DNA from: Sphingobacterium allocomposti
GTDB lineage: Bacteria > Bacteroidota > Bacteroidia > Sphingobacteriales > Sphingobacteriaceae
Reading direction: 5' to 3'
NCBI RefSeq assembly: GCF_008124885.1
Contig: NZ_VNHX01000014.1
Location: 1 to 64,000 of the forward strand
DNA: 64,000 nt
Shown here: in pieces, positions 24,867 through 35,022 of the stretch
Layout of the letters: each line of letters begins with the position of its first letter
Position numbering within the stretch: position 1 is the stretch's first letter
Notes under the pieces: generated by a model
What the model was told of the DNA's origin: nothing
The model's input: the letters and a program-made list of their open reading frames with translations, nothing else
Database searches by the model: none
Program-made: the position numbers and the translations under genes

Positions 24867-25877
24867 TTAGTTTAATATATGGAAGACAAGTTCGCGCAGG
24901 ATATCTCTACTGTCCGTAAATGGCCCTATGTCCAGACCTTTCGTCTTCAGGTCGTACACGCTTAGCTGGTGGATGATGTCAAACGTCTTCTTTCTGTTAA
25001 AATTCCGCGCAGCCGCTTCATATTCCTTTAAGAAAAAGGTGTGGACGCCCAGCTGCTTTGCCGCAACTTGCGGCGACTTGTCCGGCAAATAATGGTATTT
25101 GAGAACTTTAATAAAGTAGGTGCTTAGGTTGCCGACAACCATGGGTAACGGGTTTGATTTTGGATTGGCAGCAAAATAGTCTACGATCTGCACAGCTTTC
25201 ACCGCGTTACGCTTGGCGAGCGCCGACTGCAGCTCAAAAACGTTGAAATCTTTGCTGATTCCAATATTCTGCTCGATGTGGGCCGGCAGTATTTCTTGTC
25301 CAGCCGGAACATTTAAAATCAATTTGTCCACTTCGTTGGCGATCTTCGACAGATCGGTTCCTAAATACTCGGCCATCATCAGGGCCGCCTGAGGGTGAAT
25401 GGAGCGATTTGCCTGTCGGAATTGATCGATAATCCACTCGCCTACCTTGTTCTCGTAAAGTTTGGCAGACTCAATCACCGTCCCGGCCTTTTCAAAGATC
25501 TTATAGATTTTTTTCCGCTTGTCGAACTTAGCGTATTTATGAGCAAACACTAAAATCGTTGTTGGTGTCAGATGTTCTAAATATCTGAGAAGGATATCTT
25601 CCTCCGTTTTCCATTTGAGGTCCTGTGCCTCCTTGATGATGATCAATTGGTGTGTACTCATCATAGGATACCGTTTGGCGGCGTTTACGATGCTTACGAT
25701 GGTTGTATCTTTTCCATAAAGGACCGTCTGATCGAACCCTTTTTGTGTGTCGTCTAACACCGTTTTCTCGAGCGCGTCGCTAATGAGGTCAATGTAATAT
25801 GGCTCATCCCCATGCAGCAAGTATACCGGGCTAAACTTTCTGTTCTTGATATCGGCAAGGATCGCATTCACATTCAT
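24867..25877 (-). CDS. holA: DNA polymerase III delta subunit HolA
   Basis: 336 aa from the ATG at 25877 (MNVNAILADIKNRKFSPVYLLHGDEPYYID), the conserved N-terminus of HolA. The frame is open another 81 codons upstream, but that part runs through the divergent promoter and gene. An AAA+-like N-terminal domain is followed by a helical domain and the C-terminal collar domain. HolA is the clamp-loader arm that opens the beta clamp. It converges with the AI-2E gene across 34 bp. Confidence 0.92.
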   Translation of the reverse strand: MNVNAILADIKNRKFSPVYLLHGDEPYYIDLISDALEKTVLDDTQKGFDQTVLYGKDTTIVSIVNAAKRYPMMSTHQLIIIKEAQDLKWKTEEDILLRYLEHLTPTTILVFAHKYAKFDKRKKIYKIFEKAGTVIESAKLYENKVGEWIIDQFRQANRSIHPQAALMMAEYLGTDLSKIANEVDKLILNVPAGQEILPAHIEQNIGISKDFNVFELQSALAKRNAVKAVQIVDYFAANPKSNPLPMVVGNLSTYFIKVLKYHYLPDKSPQVAAKQLGVHTFFLKEYEAAARNFNRKKTFDIIHQLSVYDLKTKGLDIGPFTDSRDILRELVFHILN

Positions 25878-25925
25878 GTGAGCGAAAATACGGATTTTTA
25901 ACCGGCTTTCTAACGCGGCGTTAAT

Positions 25926-25956
25926 TTTGACACGATCAGGAAATTTTCTATTTTTG
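25926..25956 (+). promoter_or_regulatory. Consensus promoter giving a leaderless transcript
   Basis: TTTG (25926-25929), 19 nt, TATTTTTG (25949-25956), a full match to the Bacteroidota consensus. The ATG follows after only 3 nt, so the mRNA should start at or beside the start codon. Confidence 0.75.
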
Positions 25957-25959
25957 TAT

Positions 25960-26427
25960 ATGTTTGAGCCGGTTCCATTAAACTTGCCCCCCTTTCCTTC
26001 AAAGATTACGCAAAAATTCGATAAGCTTTTCATTTTCGACGAACTGCGCAAAAAGGATCTCGTGCTCACGCCGGAAGAGTGGGTGCGCCAGCATTGGATT
26101 AATTTTCTGCACGTGCACAAGGATTATCCAAAATCGCTTATGCAGATTGAAGGAGGCCTTAAGCTCAACACGCTGCAAAAAAGAAGCGATCTTCTGGTGT
26201 TTAATAATCAGGGAAAAAAAATACTTTTGGCAGAGTTTAAAGCACCTACTGTCAAAATTACCGAAAAGGCATTTCATCAGATTGCAAATTATAATAGTAT
26301 CCACAAAATACCGCTGCTCCTAATAAGCAACGGCATGGAGCACTATTATTGCAGGATAGACTTTGTGACAAATCAATCAGAATTTCTTCAGGAACTGCCA
26401 AATTATAATTCGGCAACTAATTTGTAG
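25960..26427 (+). CDS. Stand-alone HSDR_N-type PD-(D/E)XK domain protein
   Basis: 155 aa from the ATG at 25960. The sequence matches the N-terminal nuclease domain of type I restriction HsdR: TPEEWVRQHW (Glu39/Glu40), then Asp77 (KRSDLLVF), Glu92 and Lys94 (LLAEFKAP), which together make the PD-(D/E)XK catalytic set. The helicase part and hsdM/hsdS genes are absent, so it is not a type I restriction enzyme. It lies divergently from holA. It is probably a nuclease or nucleic-acid-binding protein with a housekeeping role. The function is unknown. Confidence 0.85.
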   Translation: MFEPVPLNLPPFPSKITQKFDKLFIFDELRKKDLVLTPEEWVRQHWINFLHVHKDYPKSLMQIEGGLKLNTLQKRSDLLVFNNQGKKILLAEFKAPTVKITEKAFHQIANYNSIHKIPLLLISNGMEHYYCRIDFVTNQSEFLQELPNYNSATNL

Positions 26428-26474
26428 TTCAGTCTAAAAATATAATTATATTAGTCTTCTAAAAAAGGATAACA

Positions 26475-27173
26475 ATGAATATAGATAAAAACGAATTTAG
26501 AAAATACGCAATACAGCATCACCGTATAGGCAGCCAGCATGTAGACAGCTTTATCTCCCGGGTACAGAAGAATCTGCCAACCAACCTGACCCCTTACATC
26601 ATTGAGGAGCGTCAGCTCAACGTTGCGCAAATGGACGTGTTTTCCCGTCTTATGATGGATCGCATTATCTTTTTAGGCGACGCGATTAATGATCAGGTGG
26701 CAAATATTGTTCAGGCACAGCTGCTTTTTCTTCAATCTACCGACGCACAGCGTGACATCCAGATTTATATAAACTCTCCTGGCGGGAGCGTTTACGCGGG
26801 GCTAGGTATTTACGACACGATGCAATACATCTCCCCTGACGTGGCGACCATCTGTACAGGAATGGCAGCCTCCATGGGCGCGGTCTTGTTGGTGGCCGGA
26901 GCAAAAGGCAAGCGGGCTGCGTTGAAACATTCAAGGGTGATGATCCATCAGCCTTCCGGAGGAGCGCAGGGTGTTGCCGCTGACATGGAAATCAACTTAC
27001 GCGAAATGCTTAAGTTAAAAGAAGAATTATATACAATTATATCGGAACATTCCGGCCAGTCGTACGAATGGGTAGAGAAATCATCGGACCGCGACTATTG
27101 GATGAAAGCAGTAGAAGCGAAAGAGTTTGGTATGATTGATGAGGTACTGTTACCGAAAAAAGAAGTTAAATAA
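26475..27173 (+). CDS. clpP: ATP-dependent Clp protease proteolytic subunit ClpP
   Basis: 232 aa, including a longer N-terminus (about 30 residues) usual in this phylum. Catalytic Ser133 (GMAASMGAVLL), His158 (MIHQPSGG) and an Asp in SSDRDYW make up the serine-protease triad. Tetradecameric ClpP degrades proteins unfolded by ClpX and ClpC. The start follows AAAAAAGGATAAC. clpX begins 9 bp downstream, so they form an operon. Confidence 0.96.
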   Translation: MNIDKNEFRKYAIQHHRIGSQHVDSFISRVQKNLPTNLTPYIIEERQLNVAQMDVFSRLMMDRIIFLGDAINDQVANIVQAQLLFLQSTDAQRDIQIYINSPGGSVYAGLGIYDTMQYISPDVATICTGMAASMGAVLLVAGAKGKRAALKHSRVMIHQPSGGAQGVAADMEINLREMLKLKEELYTIISEHSGQSYEWVEKSSDRDYWMKAVEAKEFGMIDEVLLPKKEVK

Positions 27174-27182
27174 AATTAATCA

Positions 27183-28433
27183 ATGAGTAAGATTAATAAC
27201 AGAGATATCCGTTGTTCATTTTGTGGCATCAGCAAGAACGATGCGCAAATGCTAATTGCGGGCGACGGAGCTCACATTTGCGACCGCTGTGTCACGCAGG
27301 CCGGAGAGATTCTTGCTGAAGAATTGAAGCAACGCAAAAGCAAATCGCTACAGACGACACTTAAATTGGTGCGTCCGATAGAGATCAAGCAGCATTTGGA
27401 CCAGTATGTTATCGGACAGGATGATGCGAAGAAGGTTATATCGGTTGCCGTATACAACCACTACAAACGTTTAAATCAAAAAGTCGACAAAGATGAGATC
27501 GAGATTGAAAAATCAAATCTTATCATCGTTGGTGAAACAGGAACCGGTAAAACACTATTGGCAAAGACTGTGGCCAAAATATTAAATGTTCCTTTTTGTA
27601 TTGTAGACGCGACAGTTTTAACAGAAGCTGGCTATGTGGGAGAAGACGTGGAGAGTATCTTAACACGTTTACTGCAAGCTGCCGATTACGACGTCGCCGC
27701 AGCCGAGCGCGGAATCATTTATATTGACGAGATCGACAAGATCGCCAGAAAAAGCGACAACCCGTCTATAACGAGAGACGTTTCGGGAGAAGGGGTACAA
27801 CAGGCACTCCTGAAAATATTAGAAGGAACAAATGTTAACGTTCCCCCGCAGGGCGGACGTAAGCATCCGGATCAAAAAATGATCTCGGTCAACACCAGCA
27901 ACATCCTTTTCATTTGTGGAGGGGCGTTCGACGGAATCCAGAAAAAGATTGCGAATAGGCTTAGGACGCAAACTGTGGGCTATAAGATGAAAGAGGACGA
28001 GGGCGAAATCGACCTGAATAACCTCTATAAGTATATTACGCCGCAGGATCTGAAGAACTTCGGTCTAATTCCTGAGCTTATCGGCCGTCTTCCGGTGCTG
28101 ACGTACCTCAACCCGTTGGATAAGGAAACACTGCTGAATATTCTGACAGAGCCGAAGAACGCTTTGATCAAGCAATACGTTAAATTGTTCCAGTACGAAG
28201 GCGTCGAACTTCTCTTTGACAAAGAAGTATACGATTTTATCGTTGATAAGGCGTGGGAGTTCAAACTGGGAGCACGGGGCCTTCGAAGCATATGCGAGGC
28301 CATAATGCTCGATGCTATGTTTGAGATTCCAACAACGAAAGAAGACACCGGCGAAAAAATGCTACACATCACGCTTGATTACGCCAAACAAAAATTTGCA
28401 AAGTCAGACATCAAAAAGTTACAGGTTGCTTAA
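27183..28433 (+). CDS. clpX: ATP-dependent Clp protease ATP-binding subunit ClpX
   Basis: 416 aa, the standard size. The N-terminal zinc domain has four cysteines (CSFCG at 11-15 and CDRC near 33-36). The AAA+ domain has Walker A GETGTGKT and Walker [10 protein letters not shown]. The loops GYVGEDVES and [14 protein letters not shown] ([15 protein letters not shown]) are the pore and sensor regions. ClpX unfolds tagged proteins and passes them to ClpP. A terminator directly follows its stop codon. Confidence 0.96.
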   Translation: MSKINNRDIRCSFCGISKNDAQMLIAGDGAHICDRCVTQAGEILAEELKQRKSKSLQTTLKLVRPIEIKQHLDQYVIGQDDAKKVISVAVYNHYKRLNQKVDKDEIEIEKSNLIIVGETGTGKTLLAKTVAKILNVPFCIVDATVLTEAGYVGEDVESILTRLLQAADYDVAAAERGIIYIDEIDKIARKSDNPSITRDVSGEGVQQALLKILEGTNVNVPPQGGRKHPDQKMISVNTSNILFICGGAFDGIQKKIANRLRTQTVGYKMKEDEGEIDLNNLYKYITPQDLKNFGLIPELIGRLPVLTYLNPLDKETLLNILTEPKNALIKQYVKLFQYEGVELLFDKEVYDFIVDKAWEFKLGARGLRSICEAIMLDAMFEIPTTKEDTGEKMLHITLDYAKQKFAKSDIKKLQVA

Positions 28434-28434
28434 G

Positions 28435-28466
28435 AAAATCCCTCGATATGCGTCGGGGGATTTTTG
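28435..28466 (+). terminator. Intrinsic terminator of clpP-clpX
   Basis: AAAATCCCTCGA (28435-28446) pairs with TCGGGGGATTTT (28453-28464), one G-T pair, followed by TT. It begins within a few bases of the clpX stop. Confidence 0.8.
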
Positions 28467-28525
28467 TATATAGATTCGTGGATGGCCCAGAGGCTGTCCA
28501 CTATGTTGAACATAAAACTTACTAT

Positions 28526-29341
28526 ATGACAAAAAAGAAAACAGTAGAAACACCAATCACCCCCGGTCTGAAATCAAAAAAAGACATTGTCAACAACTGG
28601 TTGCCCCGATATACGGGATGCCCCTTGGAAGAATTCGAACCGTATGTTCTGTTGACCAATTTCTCGAAATACGTCAAGATGTTCTCGGAAATGCACGATA
28701 ACGCACAGATCTATGGAGAAGATAAAGCTATGCAAGCTTGTACGGCAGGGGGCATAACGATCATTAACTTCGGAATGGGAAGCCCAATGGCGGCGACGGT
28801 CATGGATTTGCTTTCGGCTATCAGTCCCAAAGCTGTGCTCTTTCTGGGCAAGACCGGCGGATTAAAGAAGAAGATACCCGTCGGCGAACTGATTCTCCCG
28901 ATTGCGGCCATCCGTGGTGAAGGGACATCGAACGACTACTTTCCTCAGGAAGTCCCATCGCTCCCATCCTTCGCCTTACAGAAAGCGATCTCGACCACTA
29001 TACGCGACTACTCACGCGACTATTGGACCGGTACTGTCTATACGACAAACCGCCGCGTTTGGGAGCATGACAAAGCATTTAAAAAATATCTAAAGACCAT
29101 ACGCGCCATGGCTGTCGATATGGAAACCGCAACCATATTCAGCGTCGGCTTTGCAAACAAAATTCCTACCGGTGCGTTACTACTGGTATCTGATCAGCCA
29201 ATGGTTCCCGAAGGTGTGAAAACATCCGAAAGCGACCTCGCCGTTACGGCCAAGTACGTGGAAACACACTTAAAAATCGGAATAGACGCGCTGAAACAGC
29301 TAATTAACAACGGGTTAACCGTTAAACATCTAAAGTTTTAA
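28526..29341 (+). CDS. amn: AMP nucleosidase
   Basis: 271 aa from ATG 28526 (MTKKKTVETP). The frame is open to 28448, but that part overlaps the clpX terminator. A purine-phosphorylase-like fold: FGMGSPMAATVMDLL and FLGKTGGLKKKIPVGELILP near the ribose site, AVDMETATIFSVG near the base, and LLVSDQPMVPEGVK. It splits AMP to adenine and ribose 5-phosphate, adjusting adenine nucleotide pools. It has a terminator upstream and a non-coding gap downstream, so it is monocistronic. A related nucleoside phosphorylase is less likely because the sequence starts like the short Bacteroidota AMP nucleosidases. Confidence 0.85.
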   Translation: MTKKKTVETPITPGLKSKKDIVNNWLPRYTGCPLEEFEPYVLLTNFSKYVKMFSEMHDNAQIYGEDKAMQACTAGGITIINFGMGSPMAATVMDLLSAISPKAVLFLGKTGGLKKKIPVGELILPIAAIRGEGTSNDYFPQEVPSLPSFALQKAISTTIRDYSRDYWTGTVYTTNRRVWEHDKAFKKYLKTIRAMAVDMETATIFSVGFANKIPTGALLLVSDQPMVPEGVKTSESDLAVTAKYVETHLKIGIDALKQLINNGLTVKHLKF

Positions 29342-29538
29342 ACCCTATTGTGCAATGCATTACGTTATCCGTGTTGTTGTTCCGGAAATGGCGAAGGACG
29401 TAAAGATTTCGACAGCGCCAGGGTATTCCTTCGCCCATAGCCCGTGCTGAGCGAAGTCGAAGTAATCCGAGAACCGGGATTATGCTGCAAGCGTAAATTT
29501 TAAGATGTAAGCGCACAACAAGTTTTTCTCAATCAGGT

Positions 29539-30903
29539 ATGTGGTACAATAATATTCTTGAAACAATCGGCAATACTCCCCTTGTTAAACTGAACAGGGT
29601 GACACAGCACCTCCAGGCTACTGTCCTGGCCAAAATAGAGACCACAAATCCGGGTAACTCTATTAAAGACCGGATGGCGATAAAAATGATCGAAGATGCC
29701 GAAAAGGCAGGCGTGCTGTGGCCTGGCGGCACGATCATAGAAGGAACATCGGGCAACACCGGAATGGGATTAGCGATAGCAGCTGCCATAAAAGGGTATC
29801 GATGCATCTTCACCACGACAGACAAGCAATCTAAAGAAAAGATAGATGCATTACGCGCGTTTGGCGCGGAGGTCATTGTCTGCCCAACGAATGTCGCCCC
29901 CGAAGATCCACGCTCCTACTACTCGGTTTCCAGCCGCCTGGAAAAAGAGGTGCCGAATGCGTGGAAAGCGAACCAGTATGACAACCCCTCGAACGCTAAA
30001 GCCCATTACGAACAAACGGGACCAGAAATATGGGAACAGACAGAGGGAAAGATAACCCACTTGGTTGTCGGTGTAGGAACCGGAGGGACAATTTCCGGCG
30101 CCGGTCGCTATTTAAAAGAGCAGAACCCCGACGTTCAGGTTTGGGGAATCGACACGTATGGATCAGTGTTTAAAAAATACAAGGAGACCGGAATTTTCGA
30201 CAAAGATGAAATATACCCCTATATCACCGAGGGAATCGGAGAAGACTTTTTACCTGCCAACGTCGATTTCGACGTTATAGATCTCTTTGAAAAAGTGACC
30301 GACAAGGACGCTGCTTTAATGACCCGTGAACTGGCGCGTAAAGAAGGAATATTTGCCGGCAATTCGGCCGGCGCGGCCATTGCGGGCCTGTTACAGCTGG
30401 GAAATTCATTAACCGAAGAGGATGTCGTCGTTGTTATATTCCACGATCATGGTTCCCGGTACATGGGAAAGATGTACAACGAAGATTGGTTACGGGAACG
30501 GGGCTTCCTCGAAGACAAGAAGCTCACGGCTAAATCCATCTTGGAAAAAAGGGGAGGTCAAAGGGTCGTCACGGCCGACGTCGAGCAGTCCGTGGCGGAG
30601 ATCTTCAACTTGATGAAAACCCTCAATATATCACAGATACCTGTAACGCAACAGGGAATGGTTATTGGTAAAGTTACCGAATCAGACATCCTGAACGCGC
30701 TACTGGAAAGCCCAGCCCTAAAATCTGCGCGGGTAGGGACAATTACAAGCAAACCTTTTCCGTTTGTAGATTTAAATAGCTCTATCGACAAGCTGTCTAC
30801 ATTGATAAACAAAGATACGCAAGCCGTGCTGGTGGAAGATGAACAAGGAGAAATAAACATCATCACGCAGTATGATATTATCAGCGCGATCTCGGAAAGC
30901 TAA
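29539..30903 (+). CDS. Cystathionine beta-synthase-like PLP enzyme with two CBS domains
   Basis: 454 aa. Residues 1-320 are the fold-type II PLP domain of the cysteine synthase/CBS family: GNTPLVKL, PLP-binding Lys43 (NPGNSIKDRMA), GTSGNTGMGLA and GVGTGGTISG for the phosphate. Residues about 335-454 are two CBS motifs, which usually bind adenosyl ligands such as SAM. It makes cystathionine from serine and homocysteine, or cysteine. No N-terminal haem site is seen. The 197 bp upstream hold only repeat-like sequence. Confidence 0.9.
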   Translation: MWYNNILETIGNTPLVKLNRVTQHLQATVLAKIETTNPGNSIKDRMAIKMIEDAEKAGVLWPGGTIIEGTSGNTGMGLAIAAAIKGYRCIFTTTDKQSKEKIDALRAFGAEVIVCPTNVAPEDPRSYYSVSSRLEKEVPNAWKANQYDNPSNAKAHYEQTGPEIWEQTEGKITHLVVGVGTGGTISGAGRYLKEQNPDVQVWGIDTYGSVFKKYKETGIFDKDEIYPYITEGIGEDFLPANVDFDVIDLFEKVTDKDAALMTRELARKEGIFAGNSAGAAIAGLLQLGNSLTEEDVVVVIFHDHGSRYMGKMYNEDWLRERGFLEDKKLTAKSILEKRGGQRVVTADVEQSVAEIFNLMKTLNISQIPVTQQGMVIGKVTESDILNALLESPALKSARVGTITSKPFPFVDLNSSIDKLSTLINKDTQAVLVEDEQGEINIITQYDIISAISES

Positions 30904-30959
30904 ACACAGCACTTGCCATGTGCCTGACATAAACCAAAAACCAAAACTAAAACCAAAAA

Positions 30960-31661
30960 ATGGAAAGAAACAACCGACTAAAAAGGCTGGAGTATTGGGC
31001 TAAAGCCCGTCTAGGAAAAATAGCATTCATCGACATTGAATACCGAACCAAAAAGGTCTGGTACGGCAGCGATTATGGAGGCTTTTATGTAGACCCCACC
31101 CACCTTAACAAAGATTCTATAATATACTCTTTTGGTATTGGGGAAGACATCAGTTTTGACCGCGCAGTCATCGAAAAGCACGGCTGCCAGGTATTCGGTT
31201 TCGATCCGACCCCAAAATCAATTAGCTGGGTGGAAAAACAAGATCTTCCGGCGGAATTTCACTTTTATCCTTATGGCCTCGGGGAGCGCACGGAACATGT
31301 CAAATTTCATCTTCCTAAGAACAAGGCACACGTATCTGGTAGTATTTTCGACCACCAGCTGGTCAGCGATGAAGATTACGTATCCGTACCATTGAAGAGT
31401 TTTTCAGATATCATCAAGGAGACGGGCCACAGAACAATCGATGTTCTAAAGATGGATATTGAAGGGTCTGAGTATGTGGTTCTCGACAGCATTCTGGAAT
31501 CTGATATACAGATTAATCAGCTGTTACTGGAAACCCATGAGCGTTTCTTTTCGGATGGAAAATCGAAGGGAAAGCAATTCTTTGCCACACTCAAAGCCCA
31601 CGGCTACCGGATTTTTGCTATTTCCGATACCTATCAGGAGATCTCGTTAATGAAAGTTTGA
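30960..31661 (+). CDS. FkbM-family methyltransferase
   Basis: 233 aa. A SAM-binding Rossmann fold with SFGIGEDISFDRAV as motif I, VFGFDPTPKS as motif II, and IDVLKMDIEGSEYVVLDSI, the FkbM hallmark in which Asp and Glu contact the cofactor. FkbM enzymes methylate hydroxyl groups, often on polysaccharides or secondary metabolites. No glycosyltransferase or biosynthetic cluster lies around it, so the substrate is unknown. An A/C-rich run (AACCAAAA repeats) precedes the ATG. It converges with ftsB. Confidence 0.85.
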   Translation: MERNNRLKRLEYWAKARLGKIAFIDIEYRTKKVWYGSDYGGFYVDPTHLNKDSIIYSFGIGEDISFDRAVIEKHGCQVFGFDPTPKSISWVEKQDLPAEFHFYPYGLGERTEHVKFHLPKNKAHVSGSIFDHQLVSDEDYVSVPLKSFSDIIKETGHRTIDVLKMDIEGSEYVVLDSILESDIQINQLLLETHERFFSDGKSKGKQFFATLKAHGYRIFAISDTYQEISLMKV

Positions 31662-31710
31662 GCGCTGCTTGGGCACGACAACACGAGTCGCTGGCTTCCG
31701 ACCGCCGACA

Positions 31711-32016
31711 CTAATCGTTCGGCGTCGGCTCAACCTCCTGGATAACGTAGATGTCTTCGTTATCCTTTTTCATTTTGTAACGTTCCCTTGCAATCCGTTG
31801 AATTTCGTTTGGATTGTATTGGGCATCCTTTATACTTTTTTCGATATGCTTAATTTCAGACTCATAGAAAGCTTTCTCCTGCTCCAGTTTAGTTTTCTCC
31901 TGCTGGTAAGCAAATTGGGTACTGAAGTCATAACGATCAAAAAAGCACATCCACACGAAGAACGCCACTCCGGCGATCAGATACTTGTTGCGGATCAAGG
32001 ATAGAAATCTTTCCAT
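31711..32016 (-). CDS. ftsB: Septum formation initiator FtsB/DivIC
   Basis: 101 aa. A short cytoplasmic N-terminus, one transmembrane helix (about 12-27), and a periplasmic coiled coil (about 35-70) that ends in PNEIQRIARERYKMKKDNEDIYVI, a conserved motif of the family. It bridges FtsL and FtsQ in the division complex. It lies 125 bp downstream of eno on the same strand, the usual eno-ftsB arrangement, but a possible terminator lies between. Confidence 0.88.
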   Translation of the reverse strand: MERFLSLIRNKYLIAGVAFFVWMCFFDRYDFSTQFAYQQEKTKLEQEKAFYESEIKHIEKSIKDAQYNPNEIQRIARERYKMKKDNEDIYVIQEVEPTPND

Positions 32017-32063
32017 TTCGTAAAGCTAGCAAACTCCCACTAAATATACGGAAATAAAATAAA

Positions 32064-32126
32064 AAAGAGGAAGCTAGATACCGTGTCCGTAGCTTAATGC
32101 CGGCACACCATACATGCTTCCCCTTT
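32064..32126 (-). terminator. Possible terminator between eno and ftsB
   Basis: AAAGAGGAAGC (32064-32074) pairs with GCTTCCCCTTT (32116-32126) with one mismatch and a 41-nt loop. On the minus strand it runs into TTTTTATTTTATTT. It could reduce rather than stop readthrough to ftsB. Confidence 0.5.
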
Positions 32127-32141
32127 ATGAACTAAGAATAG

Positions 32142-33461
<1,320 letters not shown>

Positions 33462-33471
33462 CTATTTACAA

Positions 33472-33494
33472 CTTAGTGTATAATCAACACTAAG
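33472..33494 (-). promoter_or_regulatory. Hairpin in the eno 5' leader
   Basis: CTTAGTGT (33472-33479) pairs perfectly with ACACTAAG (33487-33494), 7-nt loop. It lies inside the predicted eno leader, 32 nt before the start codon. It could stabilise the mRNA or act as a control site. Confidence 0.5.
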
Positions 33495-33517
33495 ATAGCA
33501 TTTCTATTTAGGATAAT

Positions 33518-33549
33518 CAAACCTAAATAAATTCATTTTTATATGCAAT
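33518..33549 (-). promoter_or_regulatory. Promoter of eno
   Basis: On the minus strand ATTG (33546-33549), 20 nt, TAGGTTTG (33518-33525). The -7 box matches the consensus and the -33 box differs at one base. Predicted start near 33512, giving a leader of about 70 nt. Confidence 0.6.
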
Positions 33550-33706
33550 TTAATTTTGCAGTATATATAAAATGAATTATTCATATTCGTATGCTTCGGC
33601 CGGATGGAACGCGACGTGGCTTACCTCCTCTCCGCTACCACTCAAGGTCTATTTTATAGAGGAATATGTATACCCCTTTTGCAAGACAGATCCGATTAAC
33701 ACAAAA

Positions 33707-33732
33707 AAAGCCAAACGATCAGGTTTGGCTTT
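33707..33732 (-). terminator. Intrinsic terminator of carA
   Basis: AAAGCCAAAC (33707-33716), loop GATCAG, GTTTGGCTTT (33723-33732), followed on the minus strand by a T run. It lies just after the carA stop codon. Confidence 0.9.
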
Positions 33733-33738
33733 CTTTTT

Positions 33739-34839
33739 TTAAGCTTTAATCATTGCAATAAAGTCGTCAAACAAATAGCGCGAATCGTGCGGTCCCGGAG
33801 ACGATTCGGGATGGTACTGTACGGAAAATGCTTTTTTTCCTTTCAGACGGATACCCTCTATCGAATTGTCATTCAGGTTAATGTGGGTTACCTCCACCTT
33901 GTCTGACTTTTGGATATCTTCAGCGACCACACCAAAGCCGTGGTTCTGGGACGTAATTTCGCAACGGTTGGCCACAATATTTTTTACAGGGTGGTTTATT
34001 CCACGGTGACCATTGTGCATTTTCTGCGTGCGTATACCATTTGCCAAGGCGAGCATCTGGTGCCCAAGACAAATGCCGAACATGGGCTTTTCTGCCTGTA
34101 CAATCTCCTTGATCGTTTCGATGGCATAATCCATGGCTGCAGGATCACCGGGGCCGTTTGAGATAAAGTATCCGTCGGGGCTCCACTGTTCCATTTCCTT
34201 GAAAGAAGTCTTTGCCGGGAAAACCTTCGCATATACTTGACGGGCATCAAAATTTCTAAGAATATTTTTCTTAATTCCCAGATCCAGTACAGCAATCCGT
34301 GTGGGAGCACTTTCCTCCCCGTAGAAATAAGGCTCTTTTGTCGACACAATCGATGAAAGTTCTAAACCTTCCATGGACGGCACTTCTGCCAGCTGAGCTT
34401 TCAGCTGTTCAACATCGAGGTTTTCCGATGATATGATCGCGTTCATAGCTCCTTTATCCCGGATATGGCGAACCAGTGAGCGCGTATCAATATCAGAGAT
34501 ACCTACAAGATTCTCCTCTTCAAAATATGTCTGAATTGATTTGTCAGCCATCTTCCGGCTGTAGTTGATATTATAGTTTTTACAGACTAAGCCTGCAATC
34601 TGAATTTTTCCTGATTCTGTATCATCTTGGTCTATACCGTAATTACCAATATGCGCATTGGTGGTCACCATAATTTGCCCATAGTAAGAAGGATCTGTAA
34701 AGATCTCCTGATAACCCGTCGTACCTGTATTAAAACAGATTTCACCCGTTGTCGTTCCAATTTTTCCGGCAGCCTTGCCATGATAAACCGTTCCGTCTTC
34801 GAGCACCAAAATGGCTGGTAATTTACTGTAGTTGGTCAT
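33739..34839 (-). CDS. carA: Carbamoyl-phosphate synthase small subunit CarA
   Basis: 366 aa. An N-terminal CPSase small-chain domain (about 8-140) and a class I glutamine amidotransferase domain (about 185-366) with nucleophile Cys in FGICLGHQMLALA and the His-Glu pair in VQYHPESSPGP. It hydrolyses glutamine and passes ammonia to CarB for pyrimidine and arginine synthesis. carB is not nearby, so the subunits are encoded apart. The leader has an attenuator-like hairpin. Confidence 0.95.
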   Translation of the reverse strand: MTNYSKLPAILVLEDGTVYHGKAAGKIGTTTGEICFNTGTTGYQEIFTDPSYYGQIMVTTNAHIGNYGIDQDDTESGKIQIAGLVCKNYNINYSRKMADKSIQTYFEEENLVGISDIDTRSLVRHIRDKGAMNAIISSENLDVEQLKAQLAEVPSMEGLELSSIVSTKEPYFYGEESAPTRIAVLDLGIKKNILRNFDARQVYAKVFPAKTSFKEMEQWSPDGYFISNGPGDPAAMDYAIETIKEIVQAEKPMFGICLGHQMLALANGIRTQKMHNGHRGINHPVKNIVANRCEITSQNHGFGVVAEDIQKSDKVEVTHINLNDNSIEGIRLKGKKAFSVQYHPESSPGPHDSRYLFDDFIAMIKA

Positions 34840-34881
34840 TCTTATATTACTCTATTTATAATGTTCTTCTCTATTAGATAT

Positions 34882-34901
34882 AAAAAAAGCCCGAATGGGC
34901 T
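34882..34901 (-). promoter_or_regulatory. Terminator-like hairpin in the carA leader (possible attenuator)
   Basis: On the minus strand AGCCC-ATTC-GGGCT followed by seven T. It lies between the predicted promoter (34990-35021) and the carA start (34839), so readthrough would set carA expression. A perfect 16-bp palindrome TCAATGTAAACATTGA (34925-34940) stands in the same leader and may be part of the switch or an operator. A plain terminator for ywbE is the alternative. Confidence 0.55.
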
Positions 34902-34989
34902 GTAAAAATCAAATATGTTGTGAATCAATGTAAACATTGAAGTCTTGTGACAGTGCACCGGGATATATTACCTCATTTTTCACGAGAGA

Positions 34990-35021
34990 CAAAGGTAGAA
35001 ATTAAAACGCAAAAATTCAAA
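34990..35021 (-). promoter_or_regulatory. Promoter of carA
   Basis: TTTG on the minus strand (35018-35021), 20 nt, TACCTTTG (34990-34997), a full consensus match. The -33 box lies right after the ywbE stop codon. The predicted leader is about 145 nt. Confidence 0.7.
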
Positions 35022-35022
35022 A

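Noticed and set aside
25878..26120. Longer HolA beginning at 26120.
   Set aside because: It would run across the divergent promoter and gene. The ATG at 25877 gives the family N-terminus.
25960..26427. A type I restriction system.
   Set aside because: Only the HSDR_N domain is present. HsdR helicase, HsdM and HsdS are absent on both sides.
33572..33742. A 56-codon plus-strand frame between the eno promoter and carA.
   Set aside because: Its end runs through the carA terminator and gives a tail of phenylalanines. A TAATTTTG box precedes it, but there is no family resemblance. Conservation in relatives would be needed to revive it.
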